From NCBI RefSeq assembly GCF_001422735.1, contig NZ_LMLZ01000012.1, positions 186,001 to 250,000 of the forward strand: 64,000 nucleotides of DNA, read 5' to 3'. The notes beneath the pieces were generated by a model. That model was not told where the DNA came from and ran no database searches. It was given only the letters and a program-made list of their open reading frames with translations. Every line of letters begins with the position of its first letter. Position 1 is the first letter of the stretch. The stretch is from Acidovorax sp. Leaf78 (GTDB lineage Bacteria > Pseudomonadota > Gammaproteobacteria > Burkholderiales > Burkholderiaceae_C). The position numbers and the translations under genes are program-made. Shown here in pieces: positions 9,139 through 18,098 of this stretch.

Positions 9139-10419
9139 ATGAAAGTACTTGTGATTGGTGGCGGCGGCCGTGAACACGCAATGGCCTGGAAACTGGCCCA
9201 GTCCCCCAAGGTCACCAAGGTGTTCGTCGCGCCTGGCAATGGCGGCACTGCGCTCAACGCCAAGCTGGAGAACGTGGCCATCACCGACGTGCAGGCCCTG
9301 CGCGTCTGGGCGCAGGAGCAAAAGATCGCCCTCACGGTGGTCGGCCCCGAGGCGCCCCTGGCCGCTGGCGTGGTGGATGAATTCCGCGCGCATGGCCTCA
9401 AGATCTTCGGCCCCACGCAGGCGGCCGCCCAGCTCGAAAGCTCCAAGGCCTTCAGCAAGGCCTTCATGCGCCGCCATGGCATCCCCACGGCCGACTACGA
9501 CACATTCACCGACCCGGCAGCCGCCCACGCCTTCGTGGACCGCCTGGGCGCGCCCATCGTCATCAAGGCCGACGGCCTGGCGGCGGGCAAGGGCGTGGTC
9601 GTGGCCATGACGCTGCAAGAGGCCCATGACGCGGTGGACTTCATGCTGGTGGACAACAAGTACGGCGTGCAGCACAACGAGGGCGGGGCGCGCGTGGTGA
9701 TCGAAGAGTTCCTCGAAGGCGAAGAAGCGTCCTTCATCGTGCTGTGCGACGGCAAGAACGTGCTGGCGCTGGCCACCAGCCAGGACCACAAACGCCTGAA
9801 AGACGGCGACGAAGGCCCCAACACCGGCGGCATGGGTGCGTATTCGCCCGCGCCCGTGGTGACGGCCGACGTGCACGCCCGCGCCATGCGCGAGATCATC
9901 CTGCCTACCATCCGCGGCATGGAAAAGGACGGCATCCCGTACACCGGCTTTTTGTATGCCGGGCTGATGATCGACGCCAAGGGCCACCCCAAGACGCTCG
10001 AATTCAACTGCCGCATGGGCGACCCCGAAACCCAGCCCATCCTGATGCGCCTCAAAAGCGATTTCAGCGACGTGATGGCCGCTGCGGCCGACGGCAAGCT
10101 CGAACAGATGGAGCTGCAGTGGGACCGCCGCACCGCGTTGGGTGTGGTCATGGCCGCCCACGGCTACCCTGAAAACCCGCGCAAGGGCGACGCCATCACC
10201 GGCCTGCCGCAGGACGCGGACGATGCGGTGGTGTTCCATGCCGGCACGCAGCTGCAGGACGGCGTGGTCAGCGTGACCGGCGGCCGGGTGCTGTGCGTCA
10301 CGGTGCTGGCCGACAGTGTCAAGCAGGCGCAGCAGCGGGCGTACGACGTGGCGCGCGGCATCCAGTTCGACGGCGCGCAGTACCGCCGCGACATCGGCTT
10401 CCGGGCGCTGAAGAGCTGA
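9139..10419 (+). CDS. purD: Phosphoribosylamine-glycine ligase (GARS)
   Basis: Second step of de novo purine synthesis: joins glycine to phosphoribosylamine using ATP. The 426 residues show the family N-terminus [20 protein letters not shown], the ATP-grasp region [16 protein letters not shown] (about residues 140-155), and the signatures [21 protein letters not shown] and [12 protein letters not shown]. The open frame extends to 9079, but the ATG at 9139 fits the family and has AAAGG seven to nine bases upstream. Its TGA shares one base with the hemF ATG, so the two are translationally coupled. Confidence 0.98.
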   Translation: MKVLVIGGGGREHAMAWKLAQSPKVTKVFVAPGNGGTALNAKLENVAITDVQALRVWAQEQKIALTVVGPEAPLAAGVVDEFRAHGLKIFGPTQAAAQLESSKAFSKAFMRRHGIPTADYDTFTDPAAAHAFVDRLGAPIVIKADGLAAGKGVVVAMTLQEAHDAVDFMLVDNKYGVQHNEGGARVVIEEFLEGEEASFIVLCDGKNVLALATSQDHKRLKDGDEGPNTGGMGAYSPAPVVTADVHARAMREIILPTIRGMEKDGIPYTGFLYAGLMIDAKGHPKTLEFNCRMGDPETQPILMRLKSDFSDVMAAAADGKLEQMELQWDRRTALGVVMAAHGYPENPRKGDAITGLPQDADDAVVFHAGTQLQDGVVSVTGGRVLCVTVLADSVKQAQQRAYDVARGIQFDGAQYRRDIGFRALKS

Positions 10420-11399
10420 TGGCGGGCGCACAAAGCCTGAACACGGTCGATACGGTAGAGCAGGTGCGCGGTTACCTGCAGGGCCTGCAGGCCCGCATCA
10501 CCGCTGCGCTGGAGGCCGTGGAAGGCGCGCAGGAGCAGGGCGGCGCGCGCTTCCTGGCCGACGCCTGGCGCAAGGCACCCGGCGAGCCGCTGCAGGGCGA
10601 CGGCATCACCAAAATCCTGGAGAACGGCCGCGTGTTCGAGCGCGCGGGCTGCGGCTTCAGCCACGTGCGCGGCCCGCAGCTGCCGCCGTCGGCCACGCAG
10701 CACCGGCCCGAGCTGGCCGGCGCGCCGTTCGAGGCCATGGGCGTGTCGCTGGTGTTCCACCCCCGCAACCCATATGTGCCCACGGTGCACATGAACGTGC
10801 GCATGATCGCTGCCGGCCACCCGGGCCAGGCGCCGACCTGCTGGTTCGGCGGGGGCATGGACCTGACGCCGTACTACGGCTTCGAGGACGACGCGGTGCA
10901 CTTTCACCGCACCTGCCGCGACGCGCTGGCGCCCTTTGGTGACGACAAGTACCCGCGCTTCAAAGCGTGGTGCGACGAGTATTTCTACCTCAAGCACCGC
11001 AGCGAGCAGCGCGGCGTGGGCGGGGTGTTCTACGACGACTTCTCCGAGCTGGGCTTCGCGCAAAGCCTGGCCATGACGCAGTCGGTGGGCGACGCCTTCC
11101 TGTCGGCCTACCTGCCCATCGTCGAGCAGCGCCAGCACATGCCCTACGGCGAGCGCGAGCGGGACTTTCAACTCTACCGCCGCGGCCGGTATGTCGAGTT
11201 CAACCTGGTGTGGGACCGGGGCACGCATTTCGGCCTGCAGTCCGGCGGGCGCACCGAGTCCATCCTGCTGTCGATGCCGCCGCTGGTGGCCTGGTCGTAC
11301 CAGCGCTCGGACGCCGCCGACTCTGCCGAAGCGCAGCTGGCGCAGCGGTTCCTGGTGCGGCGCGACTGGCTGGGCAGCGGGGCGCAGGCAGGTGCCTGA
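10419..11399 (+). CDS. hemF: Oxygen-dependent coproporphyrinogen III oxidase
   Basis: Converts coproporphyrinogen III to protoporphyrinogen IX with O2 in heme synthesis; cytosolic homodimer. The 326 residues carry the signatures [51 protein letters not shown] and [22 protein letters not shown], here split for length. Start ATG 10419 overlaps the purD stop by one base. Presence of the oxygen-dependent enzyme suits an aerobic organism. In related genomes I would expect nadD between hemF and rsfS; only 216 non-coding bases lie there. Confidence 0.98.
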   Translation: MAGAQSLNTVDTVEQVRGYLQGLQARITAALEAVEGAQEQGGARFLADAWRKAPGEPLQGDGITKILENGRVFERAGCGFSHVRGPQLPPSATQHRPELAGAPFEAMGVSLVFHPRNPYVPTVHMNVRMIAAGHPGQAPTCWFGGGMDLTPYYGFEDDAVHFHRTCRDALAPFGDDKYPRFKAWCDEYFYLKHRSEQRGVGGVFYDDFSELGFAQSLAMTQSVGDAFLSAYLPIVEQRQHMPYGERERDFQLYRRGRYVEFNLVWDRGTHFGLQSGGRTESILLSMPPLVAWSYQRSDAADSAEAQLAQRFLVRRDWLGSGAQAGA

Positions 11400-11441
11400 C
11401 GCCCGGAAGATGGTGCTGAAGATGGCCCGAAAGGCGCGAAA

Positions 11442-11495
11442 GCTATAATTTCAATAGCTGTGTGCGCTTTTCGCAAAAGCGCCAGAGGCCAAAAA
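11442..11495 (+). repeat. Dispersed two-stem palindromic repeat, family 1
   Basis: The best-structured copy: GCTATAATTTCAATAGC is followed by GCGCTTTTCGCAAAAGCGC, an 8-bp perfect stem with a CGC loop, then CAGAGGCCAAAAAC. It lies in the hemF-rsfS gap where nadD might be expected. Confidence 0.85.
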
Positions 11496-11615
11496 CACCG
11501 CGAACTGCCGCAGCGCCCCGGCGCGACACCGGCGCAACACCCAAGGCGCAGCCCCACTGGCTGTGCGCCGCGTTGCACGCTATATTGATTCCATTCCCTC
11601 TCTATTCACCACCTG

Positions 11616-12563
11616 ATGACCACCTCCACCAAATCGGAATCCGCCGCCAAGAAAGACGTTACCAAGCTCCAGCGCGCCATCGTCGATGGGCTGGAGGACG
11701 TCAAGGCGCAAGACATCCAGGTCTTCAACACCGAGAATCTCTCGCCGCTGTTTGAACGGGTGATCGTGGCATCGGGCACCTCCAACCGCCAGACCAAGGC
11801 GCTGGCCGCCAGCGTGCGCGACGCGGTGAAGGAAGCGGGCTTTTCCAAGCCCCGCATCGAAGGCGAAGACAACGGCGAATGGATCATCGTCGACTGCGGC
11901 CCGGCCGTGGCGCACATCATGCAGCCCGCCATCCGCCAGTACTACCGCCTGGAAGAACTGTGGGGCGAAACCCCCGTGCGCCTGAAGCTGGGGGCCGCCA
12001 AGCCGGTGTCCAGCGCCGCCGCCGATCTGGCCGAAAAGAAGTCGGCCCAGAAGGCCGCCAAGTCGGGTGCCAAGGCCGCTGCGAAGGCTCCGGCCAAGAA
12101 GGCTGCTGCAGCTCCGACTGTGGCTGCACGCTCCGGCAAGGCCACCGTGAAGGCCGTGGCCAAGACGGCGGCCAAGACCGCCCCCGCAGCGCCCGCCAAG
12201 TCGGCATCTTCCAAGCCATCTGCCAAGCCATCGGCAAGGCCTGCCGCCAAGACCAGCGCAGCCAAGCCCGCAGCCCGCGCCGGCAGCAAGCCAGCGGCCA
12301 AGACCACCCCAACCAAGACCACCGCCAAGACCACAGGCAGCACCGCAGCCGCCAAGAAGCCATCGGCCCCCAAGACCCCGATCAAGACCGTGGTCGTGAA
12401 GCCGGGCGGCGCCAAGAAGCCCGCAGCCGCCAAGTCGACCGGCGCCAAGGGTGCCGCAGCACCCGCACGCGGCGCCCCCCGGTCTGCCGCCGGCGCCCCG
12501 GCCAGGGCAGGCGCCAAGCCCGCAGCCAAGAAGTCCCCTTCGCGCAGCGGCGGCCGGGCTTGA
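11616..12563 (+). CDS. rsfS: Ribosomal silencing factor RsfS with long Ala/Lys/Pro-rich tail
   Basis: RsfS binds ribosomal protein uL14 on the large subunit and blocks subunit joining under starvation. Residues 10-130 form the conserved domain: LQRAIVDGLEDVKAQDIQV, VIVASGTSNRQTKALA, GEWIIVDCGPAVAHIM and YYRLEELWG. Residues from about 145 to 315 are low-complexity, histone H1-like (repeated AAK, KTA, PAK units, many Lys and almost no acidic residues). Normal RsfS is about 105-140 residues, so the tail more than doubles the protein. It is in frame with no stop and keeps the GC-rich codon bias. Followed by rlmH after 55 bases. Confidence 0.95.
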   Translation: MTTSTKSESAAKKDVTKLQRAIVDGLEDVKAQDIQVFNTENLSPLFERVIVASGTSNRQTKALAASVRDAVKEAGFSKPRIEGEDNGEWIIVDCGPAVAHIMQPAIRQYYRLEELWGETPVRLKLGAAKPVSSAAADLAEKKSAQKAAKSGAKAAAKAPAKKAAAAPTVAARSGKATVKAVAKTAAKTAPAAPAKSASSKPSAKPSARPAAKTSAAKPAARAGSKPAAKTTPTKTTAKTTGSTAAAKKPSAPKTPIKTVVVKPGGAKKPAAAKSTGAKGAAAPARGAPRSAAGAPARAGAKPAAKKSPSRSGGRA

Positions 12564-12618
12564 TGGCCCTGCAGCACGGCTGAGCTGACGGGCGCAACCC
12601 TTTTCGGTAACGCATTCC

Positions 12619-13086
12619 ATGAGACTGCTGATCGTGGCGGTGGGCCAGCGCGTGCCCGACTGGGCGCAGACGGCCTACGACGACTATGCCAAGCGTTTCC
12701 CGCCCGAGCTCAAGGTGGAGCTCAAGGCCGTCAAGACCGAGCCGAGGGGCTCCAAGACGCTGGAGACGCTCTACGCCGCCGAGCGCGAGCGCATCGAGGC
12801 GGCCATTCCGCGCGGCACGCGCGTGGTGGCGCTGGACGAGCGCGGCACCAACCTCACCACCAAGGCGCTGGCCGAGCGGCTCAAGGGCTGGCAGCTGGGC
12901 GGTGACGACGTGGCGCTGGTCATCGGTGGCCCCGACGGGCTGGACCCGGCCTTCCGCCAGGGCGCGCACGAGCGCATCCGCCTGTCCGACCTGACCTTGC
13001 CCCACGCCATGGTGCGCGTGCTGCTCATCGAGCAGCTCTACCGTGCCTGGTCGGTGAACGCAGGCCACCCCTACCACCGCGAATGA
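12619..13086 (+). CDS. rlmH: 23S rRNA pseudouridine(1915) N3-methyltransferase RlmH
   Basis: SPOUT-class methyltransferase that modifies pseudouridine 1915 in helix 69 of 23S rRNA, using SAM. 155 residues, the normal length. Family motifs: N-terminal [29 protein letters not shown], the knot segment [13 protein letters not shown] and the C-terminal [22 protein letters not shown] (given as one helix pair), ending in NAGHPYHRE. Its position after rsfS is typical for the group. A family 1 repeat separates it from maf. Confidence 0.97.
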   Translation: MRLLIVAVGQRVPDWAQTAYDDYAKRFPPELKVELKAVKTEPRGSKTLETLYAAERERIEAAIPRGTRVVALDERGTNLTTKALAERLKGWQLGGDDVALVIGGPDGLDPAFRQGAHERIRLSDLTLPHAMVRVLLIEQLYRAWSVNAGHPYHRE

Positions 13087-13118
13087 GCAGGTTGGAGCGC
13101 ACCATGGCCCTCCTGCCG

Positions 13119-13178
13119 TTTGCTATTGATGTGATAGCTGCCAGCGCTTGATGGATCAGCGCTGGGGCCGATTTTTGA
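13119..13178 (+). repeat. Dispersed two-stem palindromic repeat, family 1
   Basis: TTTGCTATTGATGTGATAGC, CTGCCAGCGCTTGATGGATC, AGCGCTGGGGCCGATTTTT in order. It lies between rlmH and maf, ending 12 bases before the maf start, so it is part of the maf upstream region. Confidence 0.87.
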
Positions 13179-13190
13179 TCGAATCCGTTC

Positions 13191-13805
13191 ATGCCTGACT
13201 TCCTCTACCTCGCCTCCCAGAGCCCGCGCCGGCGCCAGCTGCTCGAACAGCTGGGCGTGCGCCATGAACTGCTGCTGCCCAATGTCGATGGCGACGAGCC
13301 CGAGGACGCCGAAGCCATCGAGGCCGTGCTGCCCGGCGAGGCGCCCACGGCCTATGTCGAGCGCGTGACCGGCCTCAAGCTCGACGCTGCCGTGGCGCGG
13401 CGCGCACGGCGCCAGCTGCCCGATGCGCCCATCCTGTGCTCCGACACCACCGTGGCCCTGGGCCGCACCATCTACGGCAAGCCCGACGACGCCGCGCACG
13501 CCGCGCGCATGCTGGCCGAGCTGGCGGGGCACGAGCACCGCGTGCTCACGGCCGTGGCGCTGCAGGTGGGCACCAAGCGGCTTGCGGCGCTGTCGGTGTC
13601 GCGCGTCACCTTCGCGCCCATGACGGCGGCGCAGATCAATGCCTATGTGGCCACCGGCGAGCCGCTGGGCAAGGCCGGCGCGTACGGCATCCAGGGCCGC
13701 GCGGCCGCGTATGTGGAACACCTGGCAGGGAGTTATTCGGGCATCATGGGGCTGCCCATGTACGAGACGGCGCAACTGCTGCGCGCAGCCGGTTTTGCCG
13801 TCTAG
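13191..13805 (+). CDS. maf: Maf-family nucleotide pyrophosphatase
   Basis: A nucleoside triphosphate pyrophosphatase thought to clear non-canonical or modified nucleotides; some members act on dTTP/UTP or m7GTP. The 204 residues show the N-terminal [17 protein letters not shown] signature, the catalytic CSDTTVALG (the Asp at about residue 84), [13 protein letters not shown] and [13 protein letters not shown]. Start ATG 13191 gives [14 protein letters not shown]. It precedes rng as in many betaproteobacteria. The subfamily, and so the exact nucleotide, is not certain. Confidence 0.94.
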   Translation: MPDFLYLASQSPRRRQLLEQLGVRHELLLPNVDGDEPEDAEAIEAVLPGEAPTAYVERVTGLKLDAAVARRARRQLPDAPILCSDTTVALGRTIYGKPDDAAHAARMLAELAGHEHRVLTAVALQVGTKRLAALSVSRVTFAPMTAAQINAYVATGEPLGKAGAYGIQGRAAAYVEHLAGSYSGIMGLPMYETAQLLRAAGFAV

Positions 13806-13980
13806 TGGCGCTTTGACGCACCCGGCAAACCCCCGCGTTTCTCCCGCCCCCTGAGCCCGCCCGACAGCTGTGGCCCCCACAAAGCCACCAGTGCTCGGCG
13901 GACCGGCAAAGACGTGATGGTGGGGGCGTGAACGGAGCCAAAGCCCGGCAGCGACCATAACCAAACATAACGACAACGCC

Positions 13981-15468
13981 ATGCAACAAGACATCCTGAT
14001 CAACTGGTCTCCCCAGGAAACCCGCGTGGCCATCGTGGAGCACGGCGCGGTGCAGGAGCTGCACATCGAGCGCACGCTGGAGCGCGGCCTGGTCGGCAAC
14101 GTCTACCTGGGCAAGGTGTCGCGGGTGCTCCCGGGCATGCAGTCCGCCTTCATCGACATTGGCCTGGAGCGCGCGGCTTTTTTGCACGTGGCCGATGTGT
14201 GGCACCGTCAGCCCGACGGCGAGCCGCCAGCATTCGCCCGCAAGACCGAGCCGCAGATCCCGATCGAAAAGCAGGTGTTCGAGGGCCAGTCCCTCATGGT
14301 GCAGGTCATCAAGGACCCCATCGGCACCAAGGGCGCGCGCCTGTCCACGCAGATCAGCATCGCCGGGCGCCTGCTGGTGTTCCTGCCGCAGGACGACCAC
14401 GTGGGCGTCTCGCAGAAGATCCCCGGCGCCGAGCGCGACGCGCTGCGCGCACGCCTGCAGGCGCTGGTGGGCGACAAGTCCACGGGCGGTGGCGGCGGGT
14501 TCATCCTGCGCACCAATGGCGAAGACTCCACCGACGAAGAACTGGCCGAAGACATCGCCTACCTGCGCAAGACCTGGGCGCGCATCAAGGAGGCATCGCT
14601 CAAGCTGCCCGCCATGTCGCTGCTGCACCAGGACCTGGACCTGCTGCAGCGCGTGCTGCGCGACTTGGTGGGCGACCACACGCAGACCATCCGCCTGGAT
14701 TCGCTGGAGCAGTTCCAGCGCCTGCGCGCCTTCGGGCAGGAATTCATGCCCGCGGCCGCCCCCAAGCTGCAGCACTACAAGGGCGAGCGCCCCATCTTCG
14801 ACCTGTACTCCATCGACGAAGAAGTCGCCAAGGCCCTGGGCCGGCGCGTGGACCTGAAGTCGGGCGGCTACCTCATCGTGGACCAGACCGAGGCGCTCAC
14901 CACCATCGACGTGAACACCGGTGGCTACGTGGGTGCGCGCAACTTCGACGACACCATCTTCAAGACCAACCTGGAGGCGGCGCAGGCCATTGCGCGCCAG
15001 CTGCGGCTGCGCAACCTGGGCGGCATCATCATCGTGGACTTCATCGACATGGTGCAGGCCGGCCACCAGGACGCGGTGCTGACCGAGTTCAAGAAGCAGC
15101 TCTCGCGCGACCGGGTCAAGACCATGGCGGGCGGCTTCTCGCAACTGGGCCTGGTGGAGATGACGCGCAAGCGCACCCGCGAGTCGCTCGCCCACATGCT
15201 GTGCGAGCCCTGCGAAGCCTGCCAGGGCAAGGGCAGCGTGAAAACCGCGCGCAGCGTCTGCTACGACATCCTGCGCGAGATCCTGCGCGAAGCCCGCCAG
15301 TTCAACCCCCGCGAATTCCGCGTGGTCGCCTCGGCGCGCGTGGTGGAGCTGTTCCTGGACGAAGAGAGCCAGCACCTGGCCGGGCTGTCGGACTTCATCG
15401 GCAAGCCCATCTCCCTGCAGGCCGAGAGCGCGGTGGGGCAGGAGCAGTACGACATCGTGCTGCTGTAG
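13981..15468 (+). CDS. rng: Ribonuclease G
   Basis: Endoribonuclease for 16S rRNA 5'-end maturation and mRNA turnover. The 495 residues match Rng length. The S1-like domain is near residues 35-130 (VYLGKVSRVLPGMQSAFIDIG). The catalytic DNase I-like region holds TTIDVNTGGYVG and IIIVDFIDM, whose Asp residues bind the metal. The zinc-link cysteines are in CEPCEACQGKG. It lacks the long C-terminal scaffold of RNase E. Start ATG 13981 gives MQQDILINWSPQETRVA, the family N-terminus. It converges on the GST gene, with a REP-like pair between. Confidence 0.97.
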   Translation: MQQDILINWSPQETRVAIVEHGAVQELHIERTLERGLVGNVYLGKVSRVLPGMQSAFIDIGLERAAFLHVADVWHRQPDGEPPAFARKTEPQIPIEKQVFEGQSLMVQVIKDPIGTKGARLSTQISIAGRLLVFLPQDDHVGVSQKIPGAERDALRARLQALVGDKSTGGGGGFILRTNGEDSTDEELAEDIAYLRKTWARIKEASLKLPAMSLLHQDLDLLQRVLRDLVGDHTQTIRLDSLEQFQRLRAFGQEFMPAAAPKLQHYKGERPIFDLYSIDEEVAKALGRRVDLKSGGYLIVDQTEALTTIDVNTGGYVGARNFDDTIFKTNLEAAQAIARQLRLRNLGGIIIVDFIDMVQAGHQDAVLTEFKKQLSRDRVKTMAGGFSQLGLVEMTRKRTRESLAHMLCEPCEACQGKGSVKTARSVCYDILREILREARQFNPREFRVVASARVVELFLDEESQHLAGLSDFIGKPISLQAESAVGQEQYDIVLL

Positions 15469-15541
15469 CGCCGCTGCATCATCACAGGCCTGCGCAAACA
15501 CTGACGGTCGGCGCTGCCACAGCGCTTCTTGAAAAAAGAGA

Positions 15542-15600
15542 CCGTTCACACTGAGCGTGTCGAAGCGCCGCGCGACGCTTCGGCCAGTCTGTTGAACGGC
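15542..15600. repeat. REP-like inverted pair between convergent genes
   Basis: CCGTTCACACTGAGCGTGTC then GAAGCG form the left half; CGCTTCGGCCAGTCTG then TTGAACGGC form a diverged inverted right half. Together they make an imperfect stem-loop related to the elements at 1824-1976. It lies between the 3' ends of rng and the GST gene, where it could serve as a two-way terminator. Confidence 0.75.
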
Positions 15601-15638
15601 TCGTCCCGGCGGATCGGCGGAGCGACCGCCAATCCGTC

Positions 15639-16247
15639 TTACGACTCGATCTGCATCGCCGGCCGCGCCTGCACCCGCGCCAGCCAGGCCTGCACGTGCG
15701 GGTGCTCACTCACCGGTGCGCCCAGAAACACGCTGTAGCCGAGCACCGAGCCGACGACCAGGTCCACCAGCGAGTAGTCGGCGCCCAGCATCCAGGGCTG
15801 CTTGGCCAGGCGCGCGTCCAGCACCGCCAGCAGGTCATTCAGGCCCGCCTTGGCGGCCTGCGCATGGATGTCGCTGTGCAAAGCCTCGTCGCCCCGCGTG
15901 GCCACATTCAGGCGCACCATCAAGGCGCCGTAGGTCACATACGACCATGCACACCACGACAGCGCCTGCAGCGCCTCGGGCGTGCCCGCCGCGGGCCACA
16001 GACCGCGCTCGATGCCAAAGCGGTGGCCCAGCCACATATGGATGGCCAGGGTCTCGAACATCGGGGCGCCGTCCACCGTCAGGGTGGGGACCTTGCCATT
16101 GGGATTGAGGGCCAGGTACTCCGGGCGGTGCTGTTCGCCGGTGCGGATGTCGACCTTCACGCGTTCATGCGGCACGCCCAGTTCGGCCAGGGCGCAGGCG
16201 ATGGGGCTGGCGCTCGACATGGGGTGCCAGTAGAGAACGATGGACAT
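15639..16247 (-). CDS. Glutathione S-transferase family protein
   Basis: A 202-residue cytosolic GST-fold protein. The N-terminal thioredoxin-like domain (1-80) includes LNPNGKVPTLTVDG with the cis-proline, followed by ETLAIHMWL for glutathione binding. The C-terminal helical domain contains ADYSLVDLVVGSVLGY, the family N-capping Asp region. The start at 16247 has AAGGAG seven bases upstream; the open frame reaches 16451 but that extension crosses the divergent promoter. It is divergent from a WYL regulator, which suggests control by that protein. Substrate unknown. Confidence 0.9.
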   Translation of the reverse strand: MSIVLYWHPMSSASPIACALAELGVPHERVKVDIRTGEQHRPEYLALNPNGKVPTLTVDGAPMFETLAIHMWLGHRFGIERGLWPAAGTPEALQALSWCAWSYVTYGALMVRLNVATRGDEALHSDIHAQAAKAGLNDLLAVLDARLAKQPWMLGADYSLVDLVVGSVLGYSVFLGAPVSEHPHVQAWLARVQARPAMQIES

Positions 16248-16287
16248 GGGAAAACTCCTTGAGGTGGTTGTGGAAGAAAAGGTGTCT

Positions 16288-16340
16288 CCACTGTAGAAAC
16301 CATTGCGGACAGTTTCGGTCCTCAATAAAAAGTACAGTGG
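16288..16340. promoter_or_regulatory. 8-bp inverted repeat spanning the GST/WYL divergent promoter
   Basis: CCACTGTA (16288-16295) and TACAGTGG (16333-16340) are perfect inverted copies 37 bases apart, between the GST start (16247) and the WYL regulator start (16345). It is a reasonable candidate operator for the WYL protein acting on itself and the GST gene. Binding is inferred only from position and symmetry. Confidence 0.45.
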
Positions 16341-16344
16341 CGCC

Positions 16345-17316
16345 ATGCTGAGTTCATCGACGCGTCTTTTGCGGCTGCTTTCCCTGCTGCAGACCCGCAC
16401 CCACTGGATGGGCCCCGAGCTGGCCGAGCGCCTGGAGGTGCACCCGCGCACCGTGCGGCGCGATGTGGACCGCCTGCGCCAGTTGGGCTACCCTGTGCAT
16501 GCCAGCAGCGGCGTGGCGGGCGGCTACGCCTTCCGGGCCGGGCAGGCGCTGCCGCCCTTGCTGCTGGACGACGACGAGGCCCTGGCCGTGTCGATTGCGC
16601 TGCGCACCGCCACGGCGGGCGCGGTAGGCGGCATTGAAGAGCCTGCGCTGCGGGCGCTGGTCAAGCTGGAGCAGGCCATGCCTGCGCGCTTGCGCAAGCG
16701 GGTGGATGCGTTGCGCTCGGTCATCGTGCCGCTGGACCGCATCGGCCCGGTGGTCGAGGCCTCGGTGCTGGCCACGCTGGCGACCGCTTGCCGCGACCAG
16801 CTGCGCACCGCGTTCCACTACGAAGACGCCCAGGGCCGCAGCGCGCAGCGCAGCGTGGAGCCGCAGGGCGTGGTGCACACCGGCGAGCGCTGGTACCTGG
16901 TGGCCTGGGACTGCGTGCGGGGCGACTGGCGCACCTTCCGCATCGACCGCATCGTGGGCGACCCGCAGGTGGGCGCGCATTTCGCGCCGCGGGCATCGCC
17001 CGATGGCGGTGATCTGAAGGGCTATGTGGCGCGCTCCATCTCGGCACCGCCGCATGCCGAGCAGGCTCGCGTCGTGCTGCATGCGCCCTACGCCGTCATG
17101 TCACGCCGCATCCCGCAATTTGCGGGCGTGGTGACATCGCTGGAGGCGGGGCAACGCTGCCAGCTGGCCTGCGTTGCCAGCGACTCGCTGGTGTACTGGC
17201 TGATGGCACAGGATGTCGAATTCGAGGTGCTCGCGCCGGTCTCTTTGACGGAGCGGTTGCGGGTGGCCGGCGAGCGGGCCTTGCGGTGCACGGCTTCGCA
17301 GGCTGGCGGACGCTGA
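16345..17316 (+). CDS. HTH-WYL (YafY-type) transcriptional regulator
   Basis: 323 residues. An N-terminal DeoR-like helix-turn-helix (about 1-60: STRLLRLLSLLQTRTHW, ELAERLEVHPRTVRRDVDRL) precedes a WYL domain near 135-215 (GERWYLVAWDCVRGDWRTFR, where WYL is usual). A WCX-like C-terminal region follows. WYL regulators often sense ligands such as nucleotides or other small molecules and act as repressors or activators of divergent genes. Start 16345 (MLSSSTRLLRLL) is the family form; an ATG at 16303 lies inside the promoter. Divergent from the GST gene. Confidence 0.9.
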   Translation: MLSSSTRLLRLLSLLQTRTHWMGPELAERLEVHPRTVRRDVDRLRQLGYPVHASSGVAGGYAFRAGQALPPLLLDDDEALAVSIALRTATAGAVGGIEEPALRALVKLEQAMPARLRKRVDALRSVIVPLDRIGPVVEASVLATLATACRDQLRTAFHYEDAQGRSAQRSVEPQGVVHTGERWYLVAWDCVRGDWRTFRIDRIVGDPQVGAHFAPRASPDGGDLKGYVARSISAPPHAEQARVVLHAPYAVMSRRIPQFAGVVTSLEAGQRCQLACVASDSLVYWLMAQDVEFEVLAPVSLTERLRVAGERALRCTASQAGGR

Positions 17317-17368
17317 GCGATCCAGGCTGCCGAGCCCGCCTACAGGCCCGCTGCGGTCGCTACGGTCG

Positions 17369-18088
17369 CTACGGCACGAACCGGTACCCGATCCCCGCCT
17401 CGGTCACCAGGTGCCGGGGCATGGACGCGTTGTCTTCCACCTTCTTGCGCAGGTTGGCCAGGTGCACGCGCACGTAGTGCGTGTCCTCGGCGTGGCCGGG
17501 GCCCCACACGGCCTTGAGCAGCTGCTGGTGGGTGATGACGCGGTCGGGCTGGGACGCCAGGTGCGTGAGCAGCTTGTATTCGATGGGCGTGAGGTGCAGG
17601 GCTTCTGCGCCGGTTTCGCCGATGTCGCCGGTGCGCCGCTCGACTGTGCGGCGGACCAGATCGACCGTGATGTCGCCGAAAGTGATGAGTGGTTGGGCCG
17701 CTGCGCCCGCAGGCGTCTGCCTGCGCCGCAGTTGGGCGCGCACGCGGGCCGTGAGCTCGCCGGAGCCGAAGGGCTTGACGAGATAGTCGTCCGCCCCCGC
17801 GTCGAGCGCGGCGATCTTGCTCGCCTCGGCGCTGCGGGCCGACAGGACGATGATCGGCATGGTCGACCAGGTGCGCAGTTCGCGGATCAGGTCGACGCCG
17901 TCGCCGTCGGGCAGGCCCAGGTCCATCACCACCAGGTCGGGGCGGCGCGTGCCGGCCTCGATCAGGCCGCGCTGCAGGGTGGCGGCCTCGTGCACGGTGT
18001 GGCCTTCGGTCTCGAGCGTCAGCCGCACGAAGCGGCGGATGTCGGCTTCGTCTTCGACGATGAGGATGTGGGTGGCCAGCTCGGTCAT
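17369..18088 (-). CDS. kdpE: Response regulator KdpE
   Basis: OmpR-type response regulator that activates kdp transcription when phosphorylated by KdpD. The 239 residues contain a receiver domain (about 5-120: acidic pair in VEDEAD, phospho-acceptor Asp in VVMDLGLPDGDG, conserved Lys in LVKPFG) and a winged-helix DNA-binding domain (about 140-235: TPIEYKLLTHLA, YVRVHLANLRKKVE). Start 18088 is ten bases after the kdpD stop. The linker QTPAGAAAQP is longer than in E. coli KdpE. Placement at the operon end is typical. Confidence 0.96.
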   Translation of the reverse strand: MTELATHILIVEDEADIRRFVRLTLETEGHTVHEAATLQRGLIEAGTRRPDLVVMDLGLPDGDGVDLIRELRTWSTMPIIVLSARSAEASKIAALDAGADDYLVKPFGSGELTARVRAQLRRRQTPAGAAAQPLITFGDITVDLVRRTVERRTGDIGETGAEALHLTPIEYKLLTHLASQPDRVITHQQLLKAVWGPGHAEDTHYVRVHLANLRKKVEDNASMPRHLVTEAGIGYRFVP

Positions 18089-18098
18089 GGTGAGTGCG

